In this document: positions 38,353 through 47,401 of the stretch, piece after piece
Layout: every line of letters starts with the position of its first letter
Numbering within the stretch: position 1 is the stretch's first letter
Source of the DNA: Pseudomonas nunensis
GTDB lineage: Bacteria > Pseudomonadota > Gammaproteobacteria > Pseudomonadales > Pseudomonadaceae
Assembly: GCF_024296925.1 (NCBI RefSeq)
Contig: NZ_CP101125.1
Coordinates: 4,528,501-4,592,500 of the forward strand
Length of the DNA: 64,000 nucleotides
Direction: 5' to 3'
Notes under the pieces: model-generated
The model's database searches: none
Seen by the model: only the letters and a program-made list of their open reading frames with translations
Told to the model about the DNA's origin: nothing
Program-made: the position numbers and the translations under genes

Positions 38353-39291
38353 TTAACCAAACAACCAATACCCCAACAACGTCAACACCACCACCGCCAA
38401 CACTGGCCGCAGCACGCGGTAAGCCTTGGGGTGCCGACGCTTCCACTGTTTCACCACACCGCTAAACTTGTCGCTGAAGTTCTTGCTCCAGGCGTAAGCC
38501 TGGTTGATCCCGCCAACGCGCTCATCATCCAGGTTTTGCGGGGCGGTGGCGCGCCCCAGCAGGCCGCTGACCCAGCGGTTGATGAGGGTCATGATGCGGT
38601 TGCTCAGTGGTCGTTCGATGTCGCAGAACAGGATGACCCGGGTCTTTTCGGTTTCGTTCTTGACCCAGTGCACGTAGGTCTCGTCGAACATCACGTCTTC
38701 GCCGTCACGCCAGGCGTAGACCTGGCCGTCGACAAAGATGCGGCAATCGTCGGAGTTAGGTGTCGACAGCCCGAGGTGATAACGCAGGGAGCCGGCGAAC
38801 GGGTCGCGGTGCGGGTTGAGATGGCTGCCGCCCGGCAACAGGGCAAACATGGCGCCTTTGACATTGGGGATGCTGCTAACCAGTGCCACGGTTTTCGGGC
38901 ACAAGGCTTCAGCCGATGGCAAGGGTTTGTCGTACCACTTGAGGTAGAAACGCTTCCAGCCCTTCTTGAAGAACGAGCCGAAACCGGCGTCGTTGTTCTT
39001 TTCGGCGGCGCGAATATAGCCTTCGTCGAACAGGTGCATGGCTTCGTCGCGGATGACTTCCCAGTTGTCCCGAAGCACGTCCAGTTCCGGGAACTTGCTG
39101 CGGTCCAGGTACGGTTTGGACGGAACGCCGGAGAACAGGTACATCAACGCGTTATAGGGCGCGAACAGCGCCGAATGGTTGACGAACTGCCGCAGGACCG
39201 GCAGGCGTGCCTTGCCGCGCAAATGCACATAGAGCGTACTGCCGAGGAATAACAGCAACACCGACGCTTTCGCGGCCAGGGAAAAGGTCAT
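38353..39291 (-). CDS. lpxO: Lipid A 2-hydroxylase LpxO (Fe(II)/2-oxoglutarate dioxygenase)
   Basis: This 312-residue protein has an N-terminal membrane anchor (residues 8-24), an aspartyl/asparaginyl hydroxylase domain and a second hydrophobic helix at the C-terminus. Iron ligands are visible as His161-x-Asp163 in LNPHRDPF and His208 in YVHWVKNET; Arg218 would bind 2-oxoglutarate. LpxO hydroxylates a secondary acyl chain of lipid A at the inner membrane. AAGGAG precedes ATG 39291. Pseudomonads often have two copies; only this one is in the window. Confidence 0.9.
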   Translation of the reverse strand: MTFSLAAKASVLLLFLGSTLYVHLRGKARLPVLRQFVNHSALFAPYNALMYLFSGVPSKPYLDRSKFPELDVLRDNWEVIRDEAMHLFDEGYIRAAEKNNDAGFGSFFKKGWKRFYLKWYDKPLPSAEALCPKTVALVSSIPNVKGAMFALLPGGSHLNPHRDPFAGSLRYHLGLSTPNSDDCRIFVDGQVYAWRDGEDVMFDETYVHWVKNETEKTRVILFCDIERPLSNRIMTLINRWVSGLLGRATAPQNLDDERVGGINQAYAWSKNFSDKFSGVVKQWKRRHPKAYRVLRPVLAVVVLTLLGYWLFG

Positions 39292-39480
39292 CAACGACTC
39301 CTTGAGAATAAGCAACTTTGCACCGCGCCATCTACCCGACGTGGCAGCCGGCCATGATAACCACTACCGGCCCGGGGAAAAACCCACATAACTGAAGATT
39401 CAGTGTTAAGGATTGCGCAACAAAGCACTTATTAACATAAGGTTCCTGAACGAAGGCTGACCCGCGTCAACCTTCATACC

Positions 39481-39613
39481 TGTGGCGAGGGGGCTTGCCC
39501 CCGTTCGGCTGCGAAGCAGTCGCAAAATCGGTAAGCGCAAATTTACCTGATATACCGAAGTGCCTGACTTGGGGCCGCTCCGCGACCCAACGGGGGCAAG
39601 CCCCCTCGCCACA
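39481..39613. repeat. Inverted repeat (TGTGGCGAGGGGGCTTGCCC type)
   Basis: The outer arms TGTGGCGAGGGGGCTTGCCC and complement are 20 bases each, with GTTCGGCTGCGAAGCAGTCGC as inner sequence. It fills most of the gap before cysK (39626). Confidence 0.92.
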
Positions 39614-39625
39614 ATGGTCATCTAG

Positions 39626-40600
39626 TTACTGCTGGTTTTCTGCCTCCGTAAACAGATCACTGAACAACATGCTCGACAGATAACGTTCGCCGGAGTCCGG
39701 CAGAATCACAACTATAGTCTTGCCCTGCATTTCCGGGGTTTCGGCCAGACGCACCGCCACTGCCATCGCGGCACCACACGAGATACCGCACAAAATCCCT
39801 TCTTCCTGCATCAGGCGCAGGGCCATGGCCTTGGATTCGTCATCGGTCACCAGTTCAACCCGGTCGACGATCGACAAATCGAGGTTTTTCGGCACAAAAC
39901 CGGCACCGATGCCCTGGATCTTGTGCGGGCTCGGCTTGATCTCTTCACCGGCCAGCTTCTGGGTAATCACCGGCGACGACACCGGCTCCACCGCTACCGA
40001 GAGAATCGGTTTGCCCTGGGTATTCTTGATATACCGCGACACACCGGTAATGGTTCCACCGGTTCCAACGCCTGCTACCAACACATCAACCGCGCCGTCG
40101 GTGTCGTTCCAGATTTCCGGGCCGGTGGTTTTTTCGTGGATGGCCGGGTTGGCCGGGTTGTCGAACTGCGCCGGCATGAAGTACTTGGATGGATCACTGG
40201 CGAGAATTTCCGCAGCCTTTTCAATCGCGCCCTTCATGCCCTTGGCCGGCTCGGTCAGCACCAATTCAGCCCCCAGGGCCTTGAGCACCTTGCGCCGTTC
40301 GATACTCATGGACGCCGGCATGGTCAGCATCAGCTTGTAACCACGGGCGGCGGCGACAAACGCCAGGCCGATGCCGGTGTTGCCCGAAGTCGGCTCCACA
40401 ATGGTCATGCCAGGCTTGAGTTTGCCGGTGCTTTCGGCGTCCCAGATCATGTTCGCGCCGATCCGGCATTTGACCGAATAACCAGGGTTGCGCCCCTCGA
40501 TCTTGGCCAGAATGGTCACGCCGCGCGGCGCAATACGGTTGATCTGTACCAGCGGCGTATTGCCGATGGAATGGGCGTTGTCAGCAAAAATACGACTCAT
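39626..40600 (-). CDS. cysK: Cysteine synthase A (O-acetylserine sulfhydrylase)
   Basis: This 324-residue PLP enzyme has Lys44 in [11 protein letters not shown] as the Schiff-base lysine, the substrate loop [12 protein letters not shown] and the phosphate-binding [14 protein letters not shown]. It makes cysteine from O-acetylserine and sulfide in the cytoplasm. The Asn-rich loop before Lys44 reads GRNPGYSVK, where many CysK have NPSFSVK. The start at 40600 has AAGGA upstream. The gene is divergent from the DUF748 gene. Confidence 0.95.
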   Translation of the reverse strand: MSRIFADNAHSIGNTPLVQINRIAPRGVTILAKIEGRNPGYSVKCRIGANMIWDAESTGKLKPGMTIVEPTSGNTGIGLAFVAAARGYKLMLTMPASMSIERRKVLKALGAELVLTEPAKGMKGAIEKAAEILASDPSKYFMPAQFDNPANPAIHEKTTGPEIWNDTDGAVDVLVAGVGTGGTITGVSRYIKNTQGKPILSVAVEPVSSPVITQKLAGEEIKPSPHKIQGIGAGFVPKNLDLSIVDRVELVTDDESKAMALRLMQEEGILCGISCGAAMAVAVRLAETPEMQGKTIVVILPDSGERYLSSMLFSDLFTEAENQQ

Positions 40601-40727
40601 GGCTGGGTCCTTATGCAGCGTTGAATGAGCGTTCCAAGGTATGCCTGTTGCCGATGGTCGTCCAGTCAGGTCGAACGTCCGGTAACGCCCGTAGTCAATG
40701 GCTGTACACCGCCAAGGAATTGCCATC

Positions 40728-41804
40728 ATGAAGCGTCGATACAGTTGGCCCCTATGGACCGTTGCCGGCCTCGTTGTATTGCTGGTTGCCCTGGACATTG
40801 CCCTGCCCTACCTGGTGCGCAATTATCTCAACGACAAGCTGGCCGACATGGGTGATTACCGTGGCCAGGTCACCGACGTGGACCTCGCCCTGTGGCGCGG
40901 CGCCTACAAAATCAACGGACTGAAGATCGTCAAGGTCGACGGCAAAGTCCCCGTCCCCTTCGTTACCGCGCCGCTGATCGACCTTTCGGTCAGTTGGCAT
41001 TCGCTCTGGTACGACCATGCCGTGGTGGCCGAGGTCCAGTTCATCCAGCCCGAAGTGAACTTCGTCGATGGCGGTGCCAACAAGCAGAATTCCCAGACCG
41101 GTCGCGGCACCGACTGGCGCGCTCAATTGAGCAAACTGCTGCCGATCACCCTGAACGAAGTACGGATCGACGACGGCAAAATCAGTTTTCGAAACTTCAG
41201 TTCCAGCCCACCGGTAAACATGAACGCCACCCAGGTCAACGCCACCCTCTATAACCTGACTAACGTGGTCGACACCGAAGGCAAGCGCGACGCCCGCTTC
41301 GATGGCAAAGCCCTGCTGCTGGGCCACGCGCCGCTGGAAGCCACCGCCACCTTCGATCCCTTGAGCAATTTCGAAGACTTCGAATTCCGCCTGCGGGCCA
41401 AGGACATCGAACTAAAACGCATGAACGACTTCGCCTCGGCCTACGGCAAATTCGACTTCAACGCCGGCCACGGCGATGTGGTGATCGAAGCCGAAGCCAA
41501 CAAAGGCCAGCTCAAGGGCTACATCAAACCGCTGCTGCGCGACGTCGAAGTGTTCAATTGGCAGCAGGACGTCGAGAACAAGAACAAAGGCATCTTGCGC
41601 TCGGTCTGGGAAGCCATCGTCGGCAGCACCGAAACCGTATTGAAAAACCAGCGCAAGAACCAGTTCGCCACAAAAGTCGAACTCAGCGGCAACGTACATC
41701 AGCAAGATATCAGCGCGTTCCAGGCGTTTTTGCAGATTTTGCGCAATGGTTTTGTCCAGGCGTTCAATGCGCGGTATGAACAGCCGAAGCCGGATGCGGG
41801 CTGA
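40728..41804 (+). CDS. DUF748/AsmA-like membrane-anchored periplasmic protein
   Basis: This 358-residue protein begins with one membrane helix (residues 8-26) and continues with a long beta-rich periplasmic region containing [16 protein letters not shown] and the repeated [20 protein letters not shown] strands of DUF748. The fold is related to AsmA/TamB-like lipid-transfer proteins of the envelope, but the role in Pseudomonas is not established. AAGGA precedes ATG 40728. It stands alone on the plus strand. Confidence 0.8.
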   Translation: MKRRYSWPLWTVAGLVVLLVALDIALPYLVRNYLNDKLADMGDYRGQVTDVDLALWRGAYKINGLKIVKVDGKVPVPFVTAPLIDLSVSWHSLWYDHAVVAEVQFIQPEVNFVDGGANKQNSQTGRGTDWRAQLSKLLPITLNEVRIDDGKISFRNFSSSPPVNMNATQVNATLYNLTNVVDTEGKRDARFDGKALLLGHAPLEATATFDPLSNFEDFEFRLRAKDIELKRMNDFASAYGKFDFNAGHGDVVIEAEANKGQLKGYIKPLLRDVEVFNWQQDVENKNKGILRSVWEAIVGSTETVLKNQRKNQFATKVELSGNVHQQDISAFQAFLQILRNGFVQAFNARYEQPKPDAG

Positions 41805-41946
41805 GTCAAGATGTGACGTCCCATTCAGAGACTGAATAACCCGTCTGCGTTCACAGTCGACCGGGCAGCGCGTTATAGTCGGATATCACATTTATTCCGT
41901 CCCGCCCTGCCCGTTCAGGTCGGCGCTACCGTTCGAGGATTAGCAG

Positions 41947-42792
41947 ATGAAGTTCGAAGGCACCCAGGCCTACGTCGCCACCGATGACCTGAAGCTGGCG
42001 GTCAACGCCGCCATCACCCTGGAGCGTCCGCTGCTGGTCAAGGGCGAGCCGGGCACTGGCAAGACGATGCTGGCCGAGCAACTGGCCGAGTCCTTTGGCG
42101 CCAGGTTGATTACCTGGCACATCAAGTCCACGACCAAGGCGCATCAAGGCCTGTACGAGTACGACGCGGTCAGCCGTCTGCGCGACTCGCAGCTGGGCAC
42201 GGAAAAGGTCCACGACGTTCGCAACTACCTGAAAAAGGGCAAGCTGTGGGAAGCCTTCGAGGCTGACGAGCGGGTGATCCTGCTGATCGACGAAATCGAC
42301 AAGGCTGACATCGAGTTCCCGAACGACTTGCTGCAAGAACTCGACAAGATGGAGTTCTACGTTTACGAGATCGACGAGACCATCAAGGCGAAGAAACGCC
42401 CGATCATCATCATTACTTCCAACAACGAGAAAGAGCTGCCGGACGCGTTCCTGCGCCGCTGCTTCTTCCACTACATCGCCTTCCCGGATCGCGTGACGAT
42501 GCAGCGGATCGTCGATGTGCACTACCCGGACATCAAGAAAGACCTGGTCAGCGAAGCGCTGGACGTGTTCTTCGACGTGCGCAAAGTGCCGGGCCTGAAG
42601 AAGAAGCCTTCGACCTCCGAGCTGGTGGACTGGCTGAAACTGCTGATGGCCGACAACATCGGCGAAGCGGTGCTGCGCGAACGTGATCCGACCAAGGCTA
42701 TCCCGCCGCTGGCCGGGGCCCTGGTGAAGAACGAACAGGACGTGCAACTGCTTGAGCGTCTGGCATTCATGAGCCGTCGCGGCTCTCGCTAA
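41947..42792 (+). CDS. MoxR-type AAA+ ATPase
   Basis: This 281-residue ATPase has Walker A GEPGTGKT (about residues 33-40), Walker B VILLIDEIDKA, sensor 1 ITSNNEKELPDAFLRRCFFH with the arginine finger. MoxR proteins remodel or insert cofactors in partner complexes and nearly always pair with a von Willebrand A protein, which is the next gene (36 bases on). The sequence is close to the CoxD branch. The client is unknown; no CO dehydrogenase or other obvious client lies here. Confidence 0.92.
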   Translation: MKFEGTQAYVATDDLKLAVNAAITLERPLLVKGEPGTGKTMLAEQLAESFGARLITWHIKSTTKAHQGLYEYDAVSRLRDSQLGTEKVHDVRNYLKKGKLWEAFEADERVILLIDEIDKADIEFPNDLLQELDKMEFYVYEIDETIKAKKRPIIIITSNNEKELPDAFLRRCFFHYIAFPDRVTMQRIVDVHYPDIKKDLVSEALDVFFDVRKVPGLKKKPSTSELVDWLKLLMADNIGEAVLRERDPTKAIPPLAGALVKNEQDVQLLERLAFMSRRGSR

Positions 42793-42828
42793 GTATCGCT
42801 TTTTTTAACAAAAGCGGAGGCGATTGCC

Positions 42829-44007
42829 ATGCTGCTCAACCTGTTCAATGAAATGCGCGCCGCCAAGGTGCCGGTCTCGGTGCGCGAGCTGCTGGACCTG
42901 ATCAACGCGCTGAAACAGCGCGTGGTCTTCGCCGACATGGACGAGTTTTATTACTTGGCCCGTGCGATCCTGGTGAAGGACGAAAAGCATTTCGACAAGT
43001 TCGACCGAGCCTTCGGTGCCTACTTCAATGGCCTGGAAAAACTCGACGACCACCTTCAGGCGTTGATTCCCGAAGACTGGCTGCGCAAGGAATTCGAGCG
43101 TTCACTGAGTGATGAAGAGCGGGCGCAGATCCAGTCCCTCGGCGGCCTCGACAAGCTGATCGAAGAATTCAAGAAACGCCTGGAAGAACAGAAGGAACGC
43201 CACGCCGGCGGCAACAAATGGATCGGCACCGGCGGCACCAGTCCGTTCGGCTCCGGCGGTTTCAACCCGGAAGGTATTCGCGTCGGTGATGCCGGCAAGC
43301 GCCAGGGCAAAGCGGTCAAGGTCTGGGATCAGCGCGAGTACAAGAACCTCGACGATTCGGTGGAACTCGGTACGCGCAACATCAAGGTCGCCCTGCGCCG
43401 TCTGCGCAAGTTTGCTCGCCAGGGTGCGGCGGAAGAGTTGGATATCGACGGCACCATCGACCACACCGCCCGCGATGCCGGCCTGCTGAACATCCAGATG
43501 CGCCCGGAACGACGCAACACCGTCAAGTTGCTGCTGCTGTTCGACATCGGCGGTTCGATGGACGCCCACGTGAAGATCTGCGAAGAACTGTTCTCGGCCT
43601 GCAAGACCGAGTTCAAGCATCTGGAGTACTTCTACTTCCACAACTTCGTGTATGAGTCGGTGTGGAAGAACAACATGCGCCGCACCTCCGAGCGTTTTTC
43701 GACCCAGGATCTGCTGCACAAGTACGGCGCCGACTACAAAGTGATCTTCATCGGCGACGCCGCCATGGCGCCCTACGAAATCACCCAGGCTGGCGGCAGC
43801 GTCGAGCACTGGAATGAAGAGCCGGGCTATCTGTGGATGCAGCGTTTCATGGAGAAGTACAAGAAGCTCATCTGGATTAACCCGTATCCGAAAGATACCT
43901 GGGGCTATACCTCGTCAACCAACATCGTGCGGGATTTGATTGAAGACCGGATGTATCCGCTGACGTTGCGGGGGTTGGAGGAAGGGATGCGGTTTTTGTC
44001 CAAGTAG
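42829..44007 (+). CDS. CoxE-like von Willebrand factor A domain protein
   Basis: This 392-residue partner of the MoxR ATPase has an N-terminal helical region, a Gly-rich linker (GTGGTSPFGSGGFNPEG, about 130-146) and a C-terminal VWA domain. The metal site is DIGGSMD rather than the textbook DxSxS, so the first Ser is replaced by Gly, as in many CoxE proteins. The two genes would act as a chaperone pair in the cytoplasm. A repeat follows, then the scar of the pxpC tail. Confidence 0.9.
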   Translation: MLLNLFNEMRAAKVPVSVRELLDLINALKQRVVFADMDEFYYLARAILVKDEKHFDKFDRAFGAYFNGLEKLDDHLQALIPEDWLRKEFERSLSDEERAQIQSLGGLDKLIEEFKKRLEEQKERHAGGNKWIGTGGTSPFGSGGFNPEGIRVGDAGKRQGKAVKVWDQREYKNLDDSVELGTRNIKVALRRLRKFARQGAAEELDIDGTIDHTARDAGLLNIQMRPERRNTVKLLLLFDIGGSMDAHVKICEELFSACKTEFKHLEYFYFHNFVYESVWKNNMRRTSERFSTQDLLHKYGADYKVIFIGDAAMAPYEITQAGGSVEHWNEEPGYLWMQRFMEKYKKLIWINPYPKDTWGYTSSTNIVRDLIEDRMYPLTLRGLEEGMRFLSK

Positions 44008-44018
44008 AGCGAGGACCT

Positions 44019-44151
44019 TGTGGCGAGGGGGCTTGCGCCCGTTCGGCTGCGCAGCAGTCGCAAAACCAGTGCATGCGGTATTTCTGAAATACCGCGGCTG
44101 CGGATTTTGGGGCTGCTGCGCAACCCAACGGGGGCAAGCCCCCTCGCCACA
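44019..44151. repeat. Inverted repeat (TGTGGCGAGGGGGCTTGCCC type)
   Basis: The same family as 39481-39613, with arms of about 20 bases and a centre rich in GCGG. It stops one base before the TAA of the pxpC remnant (44152-44179), the position a 3'-flanking repeat of pxpC would have had before the insertion. Confidence 0.92.
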
Positions 44152-44179
44152 TTAAAACCGCTGCAAATACCCGACCTGC
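44152..44179 (-). pseudogene. pxpC: Remnant of the pxpC 3' end
   Basis: On the minus strand this stretch reads QVGYLQRF followed by a TAA stop, the same residues that end the intact pxpC (QVGYLQRFVNR) at 46475-46511. It is in frame and complete to its stop, so it looks like the original tail of pxpC, now cut off 2.3 kb from its gene. Confidence 0.7.
44155..44179. repeat. 25-bp direct repeat, left copy
   Basis: It matches 46487-46511 at 24 of 25 positions (core CGCTGCAAATACCCGACCTG). Together they bracket the tyrA-like fragment and the MFS exporter. Confidence 0.85.
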
Positions 44180-44768
44180 CTGCTCTGTTCAGGAGCCGTT
44201 TTACAAAACATTGAAGGATGCCTCGCCTCTTCAACCTTTCGTTGGTATCAATCCGATGTTTTCGCCCAAACTCTCCGTTCAGGGGCGCACCGTTGCAATT
44301 TGTCTGGATGAAAGTGATTCACCTTCGACCTTCATCGAGCAACACCTGATGGAAGCAGGTATGAAAGTAAAGCGAATGACGCCTGCCGCCCATGACGAAT
44401 TGATGGCGCTTTGTCAGGCATTGCCTCATGCAGCAATTCTCGGGTTTGGCCTGGCATTAGCAAGGTCTTCACTTGATTTGGAAAGTGCACTTGAGGTGAT
44501 GCCTCCACCGATGCGCACGATGATGGCATTACTGTCCCGGGTTCTAGTTAATCCACCCGAAGTCTACTGGGACATACAGCTTGAAAATGACCAAGCCAAC
44601 CACCAGCGCTCTGCGCTCGCTGAGGGAATGGAGCGGTTGATGAAAAATGTTCGCGATAAGGATTACGATGAATTCAGAAACGACCTACAGGGCATTTCAA
44701 ATACATTGGGTACTCGTTTGAGTTCTGGCGCTGTCGATTGTCAGCACGTTTTTTCATTACTGAACTGA
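44180..44768 (+). pseudogene. TyrA-like prephenate dehydrogenase, C-terminal fragment lacking the NAD domain
   Basis: From SVQEPFYKTL (44184 on) to the stop, the translation follows TyrA of enterobacteria segment by segment: VGINPMFSP for GLHPMFGP, KRMTPAAHDELMALCQALPH for the ISAVEHDQNMAFIQALRH stretch, then NPPEVYWDIQ for DPQLYADII. The catalytic His of the HPMFG motif is Asn here, and the whole nucleotide-binding N-terminal half is absent. Homology starts 5 bases after the direct repeat, so the fragment was cut by the insertion event. A protein could still start at TTG 44211 or ATG 44256, but neither has a good ribosome site. Base use is more AT-rich than around. Confidence 0.72.
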
Positions 44769-44861
44769 CGACATCGTCGTCCGGGAAGTGCACAGGGACT
44801 CTTTCGCGGGAGTCTCGCAAATCTCCCGTGAATGTTTTGTGGGTGATAAGGGGTTTGGCGA

Positions 44862-46382
44862 ATGGCGTTAGTAAGTAAGGCGGCACAACGCGGATTAAAA
44901 TCAAAACGGTGGTCAAGCCTCTGCATGCTGATGCTGCCTGTATTGCTGGTGACAGTTGACAATACTGTGCTGGGGTTTGCGTTACCAAAGATTGCGGAAG
45001 CCCTGCGTCCAAGCGCTAGCCAACAATTGTGGATGATCGATGCCTATTCGCTGGTATTGGCGGGATTGCTGGTGTCTATGGGTAGCCTGGGAGATCGAAT
45101 CGGACATCGCAAGTTGTTACTCACTGGGTCTTTGGGCTTTGTCATCGTATCGGTGCTGACCGCCTACTCTCATACAGCAGCGCAACTGATTACCGGGCGC
45201 GCTTGCATGGGGATTTTCGGTGCGATGCTTATGCCCTCAACACTGGCATTGATACGTTCGGTGTTCGAGGATCGAGAAGAACGAAGAATTGCGGTCGCGA
45301 TCTGGGCAACGACTTTGACTGTTGGATCAGCGCTCGGTCCTTTAGTGGGCGGGGTGTTGTTGGAGTTTTTCGATTGGGGGTCAATTTTCTTACTCGCGGT
45401 CCCCGTTTTGGTGCCACTACTGATACTGGGACCACTGCTATTGCCTGAATCGGAGCGAGACTCTACAGGCCCTTTGGACGCAACAAGCATCCTGCAATCG
45501 ATGGTAGCTCTCAGCGCCATCGTTTATGGCATCAAACATAGCGCCAGTGATGGTGCTGACTGGATGGCGCTGACAGCATTTGTTGTTGGCGCTGTGGCTG
45601 GGTGGATGTTTGTCCAGCGACAGTTACGTCTGCCGGTACCGCTGATGGACTTGAATCTGTTCCGCAACAGTACCTTCAGCGGCTCCGTCGTGATCAATCT
45701 AATGAGCCTTGCGTTCCTCGTCGGCTTCGTATTTTTCACCACCCAGTTCTTACAAATCGTCCTTCAGATGTCCCCCTTGAACGCTAGCCTCGCGTTAGTA
45801 CCGGGTCAAATCATGGCTATCGTAGTGGGGATGGCGATCGTACCTGTAGCACAGCGAGTACAGACGCATGTTCTGGTACCCATTCTTATGGCGTTTGCTG
45901 CAGCGGCGTTTTTGCTGGTCGCCGGCATAGGTAGTAACTTGGTAGTTCTGGTGGTGGCTTTTGCCTTGTTGAATATCGGTGTGGGCGCGATTGCGACGGT
46001 ATCCAACGATGTAATTTTGTCGGCTGCGCCGCCGGCGAAAGCGGGTGCGGCTTCGGCTATTAGCGAAACGGCCTATGAGGTTGGCGTAGTGTTGGGGACG
46101 ACAGTGCTCGGTGGTCTCGTCACCGCCTACTATCGTGGAATACTGCAGCTTCCGGGTTTTCTCAGTGAAGCGCAGGCGATGCTGGCGAGTGAGACGCTGT
46201 CGGGTGCCCATAATGTGACAGTAGATTTGTCTGGTGATCAGGCGAGCGAGTTAATGAGGCAGGCGGGAAGCGCATTTGAGGGTGGTATCGGGCTGGTTTC
46301 GTGGGTGACATTCGTCCTGGCACTTATAGCGATATTGATCGCATGGCGCACTCTGCGGATACCGAATGGTAGGGTCGAGTAA
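44862..46382 (+). CDS. MFS drug exporter, 14-helix DHA2 family (SmvA/QacA-like)
   Basis: This 506-residue protein has about fourteen helices. Family marks are LLVTVDNTVLGFALPKIAEAL in helix 1, GDRIGHRKLLLTG (motif A) and the motif C region TTLTVGSALGPLVGGVLL in helix 5. SmvA and QacA export cationic dyes and disinfectants; the actual substrate is unknown. Codon use (many TTA, CGA and TCT) and base composition are unlike the flanking Pseudomonas genes, which indicates transfer. It lies 93 bases after the tyrA-like fragment and inside the direct-repeat bracket. Confidence 0.88.
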   Translation: MALVSKAAQRGLKSKRWSSLCMLMLPVLLVTVDNTVLGFALPKIAEALRPSASQQLWMIDAYSLVLAGLLVSMGSLGDRIGHRKLLLTGSLGFVIVSVLTAYSHTAAQLITGRACMGIFGAMLMPSTLALIRSVFEDREERRIAVAIWATTLTVGSALGPLVGGVLLEFFDWGSIFLLAVPVLVPLLILGPLLLPESERDSTGPLDATSILQSMVALSAIVYGIKHSASDGADWMALTAFVVGAVAGWMFVQRQLRLPVPLMDLNLFRNSTFSGSVVINLMSLAFLVGFVFFTTQFLQIVLQMSPLNASLALVPGQIMAIVVGMAIVPVAQRVQTHVLVPILMAFAAAAFLLVAGIGSNLVVLVVAFALLNIGVGAIATVSNDVILSAAPPAKAGAASAISETAYEVGVVLGTTVLGGLVTAYYRGILQLPGFLSEAQAMLASETLSGAHNVTVDLSGDQASELMRQAGSAFEGGIGLVSWVTFVLALIAILIAWRTLRIPNGRVE

Positions 46383-46402
46383 AGCGGCGTTTGTGATTAC
46401 GC

Positions 46403-46471
46403 CTTCGCGGGCAAGCCTCGCTCCTACAGGGGTAACACCGAAACCTGTAGGAGCGAGGCTTGCCCGCGAAG
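46403..46471. repeat. Divergent REP halves (CTTCGCGGGCAAGCCTCGCTC type)
   Basis: CTTCGCGGGCAAGCCTCGCT and its complement appear here in tail-to-tail order, the opposite of 555-645. It sits between the exporter and pxpC, inside the right edge of the inserted block. Confidence 0.85.
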
Positions 46472-46474
46472 CTT

Positions 46475-47401
46475 TTAGCGGTTAACAAATCGCTGCAAAT
46501 ACCCGACCTGCTCCCGATGCGCCACATCCTGCACCACCGGCCGCAACCTGACCTTCGCCCCCGGCAAACACTGCGCCAGCCGTGCCAGCGCCAACGGCGT
46601 CAACGCGCCCAATCGCGGATAACCGCCAATGGTCTGCCGATCATTGAGCAACACAATCGGCTGCCCGTCCGGCGGCACCTGCACCGCGCCGAGCGGGATG
46701 CCTTCGGAGATCATCGGTTTGCCCTGATATTCCAGCGCCGTGCCCAGCAGGCGAATGCCCATGCGGTCGGCGCGGCTGTCCAGCGCCCAGACACTGTTGA
46801 ACGCGTCGAACAGGCTTTGCCCGCTGAACGCGCCGATCTGCGCACCGAGCACCAGGTCCAGCGGCGTATCGAGTTTGAAGTCCGGAATGTGTTCCTGCGG
46901 TAAATCCCGCAGCAGGATTAACCCACTGCCGGAATAGCTCAACTGCGCATCCTTGGCCAACGGCCGACCCATGCCATCGAGCCCGCCAAGTTCCTCACGG
47001 ACCACCGTCGCGCTGCTGCCTAACACTTTCGGCGCATCAAACCCGCCCGGCGCGGCGAGATAGGCCCGCGCGCCCAGCAACGGCTGAGTGAACTGCAAGC
47101 GCTGACCTTTTTGCAGTCGGAAACTGCGCCACGGCGCCAACACCTCGCCATTCACTTGCGCGCCCAGGTCCGCCCCGGCCAGCGCCAGCACGCAATCTTC
47201 CTCAGCCACCACGCTGAACCCGCCGAGGGTGATTTCGATCACCGGCGCATCCAGCCCATTGCCCAGCAGCCAATTGGCCCACGACATCGAGCGCCAATCC
47301 AGCCCGCCGCCCTGGGTCACGCCCAGATGCCGCACGCCGAAACGTCCCGCATCCTGCAACAGGCACAGCGGCGTACTAGCTTCAATTCTCAGTCGGCTCA
47401 T
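46475..47401 (-). CDS. pxpC: 5-Oxoprolinase subunit C (PxpC, biotin-dependent carboxyltransferase-like)
   Basis: This 308-residue protein opens with CLLQDAGRFGVRHLGVTQGG and has the SRADRMGIRLLG and GGYPRLGALTPLALARLAQ stretches of the KipA/PxpC family. With PxpA and PxpB it opens 5-oxoproline to glutamate at the expense of ATP. Its ATG overlaps the pxpB stop. The C-terminus (VGYLQRFVNR) contains the 25-bp repeat also found at 44155-44179, so the present tail differs from the likely ancestral one (VGYLQRF) by four residues. Confidence 0.93.
   Translation of the reverse strand: MSRLRIEASTPLCLLQDAGRFGVRHLGVTQGGGLDWRSMSWANWLLGNGLDAPVIEITLGGFSVVAEEDCVLALAGADLGAQVNGEVLAPWRSFRLQKGQRLQFTQPLLGARAYLAAPGGFDAPKVLGSSATVVREELGGLDGMGRPLAKDAQLSYSGSGLILLRDLPQEHIPDFKLDTPLDLVLGAQIGAFSGQSLFDAFNSVWALDSRADRMGIRLLGTALEYQGKPMISEGIPLGAVQVPPDGQPIVLLNDRQTIGGYPRLGALTPLALARLAQCLPGAKVRLRPVVQDVAHREQVGYLQRFVNR
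46487..46511. repeat. 25-bp direct repeat, right copy, within pxpC
   Basis: It encodes QVGYLQRF of pxpC on the minus strand. It is the partner of 44155-44179, with a single C/T difference. Confidence 0.85.
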
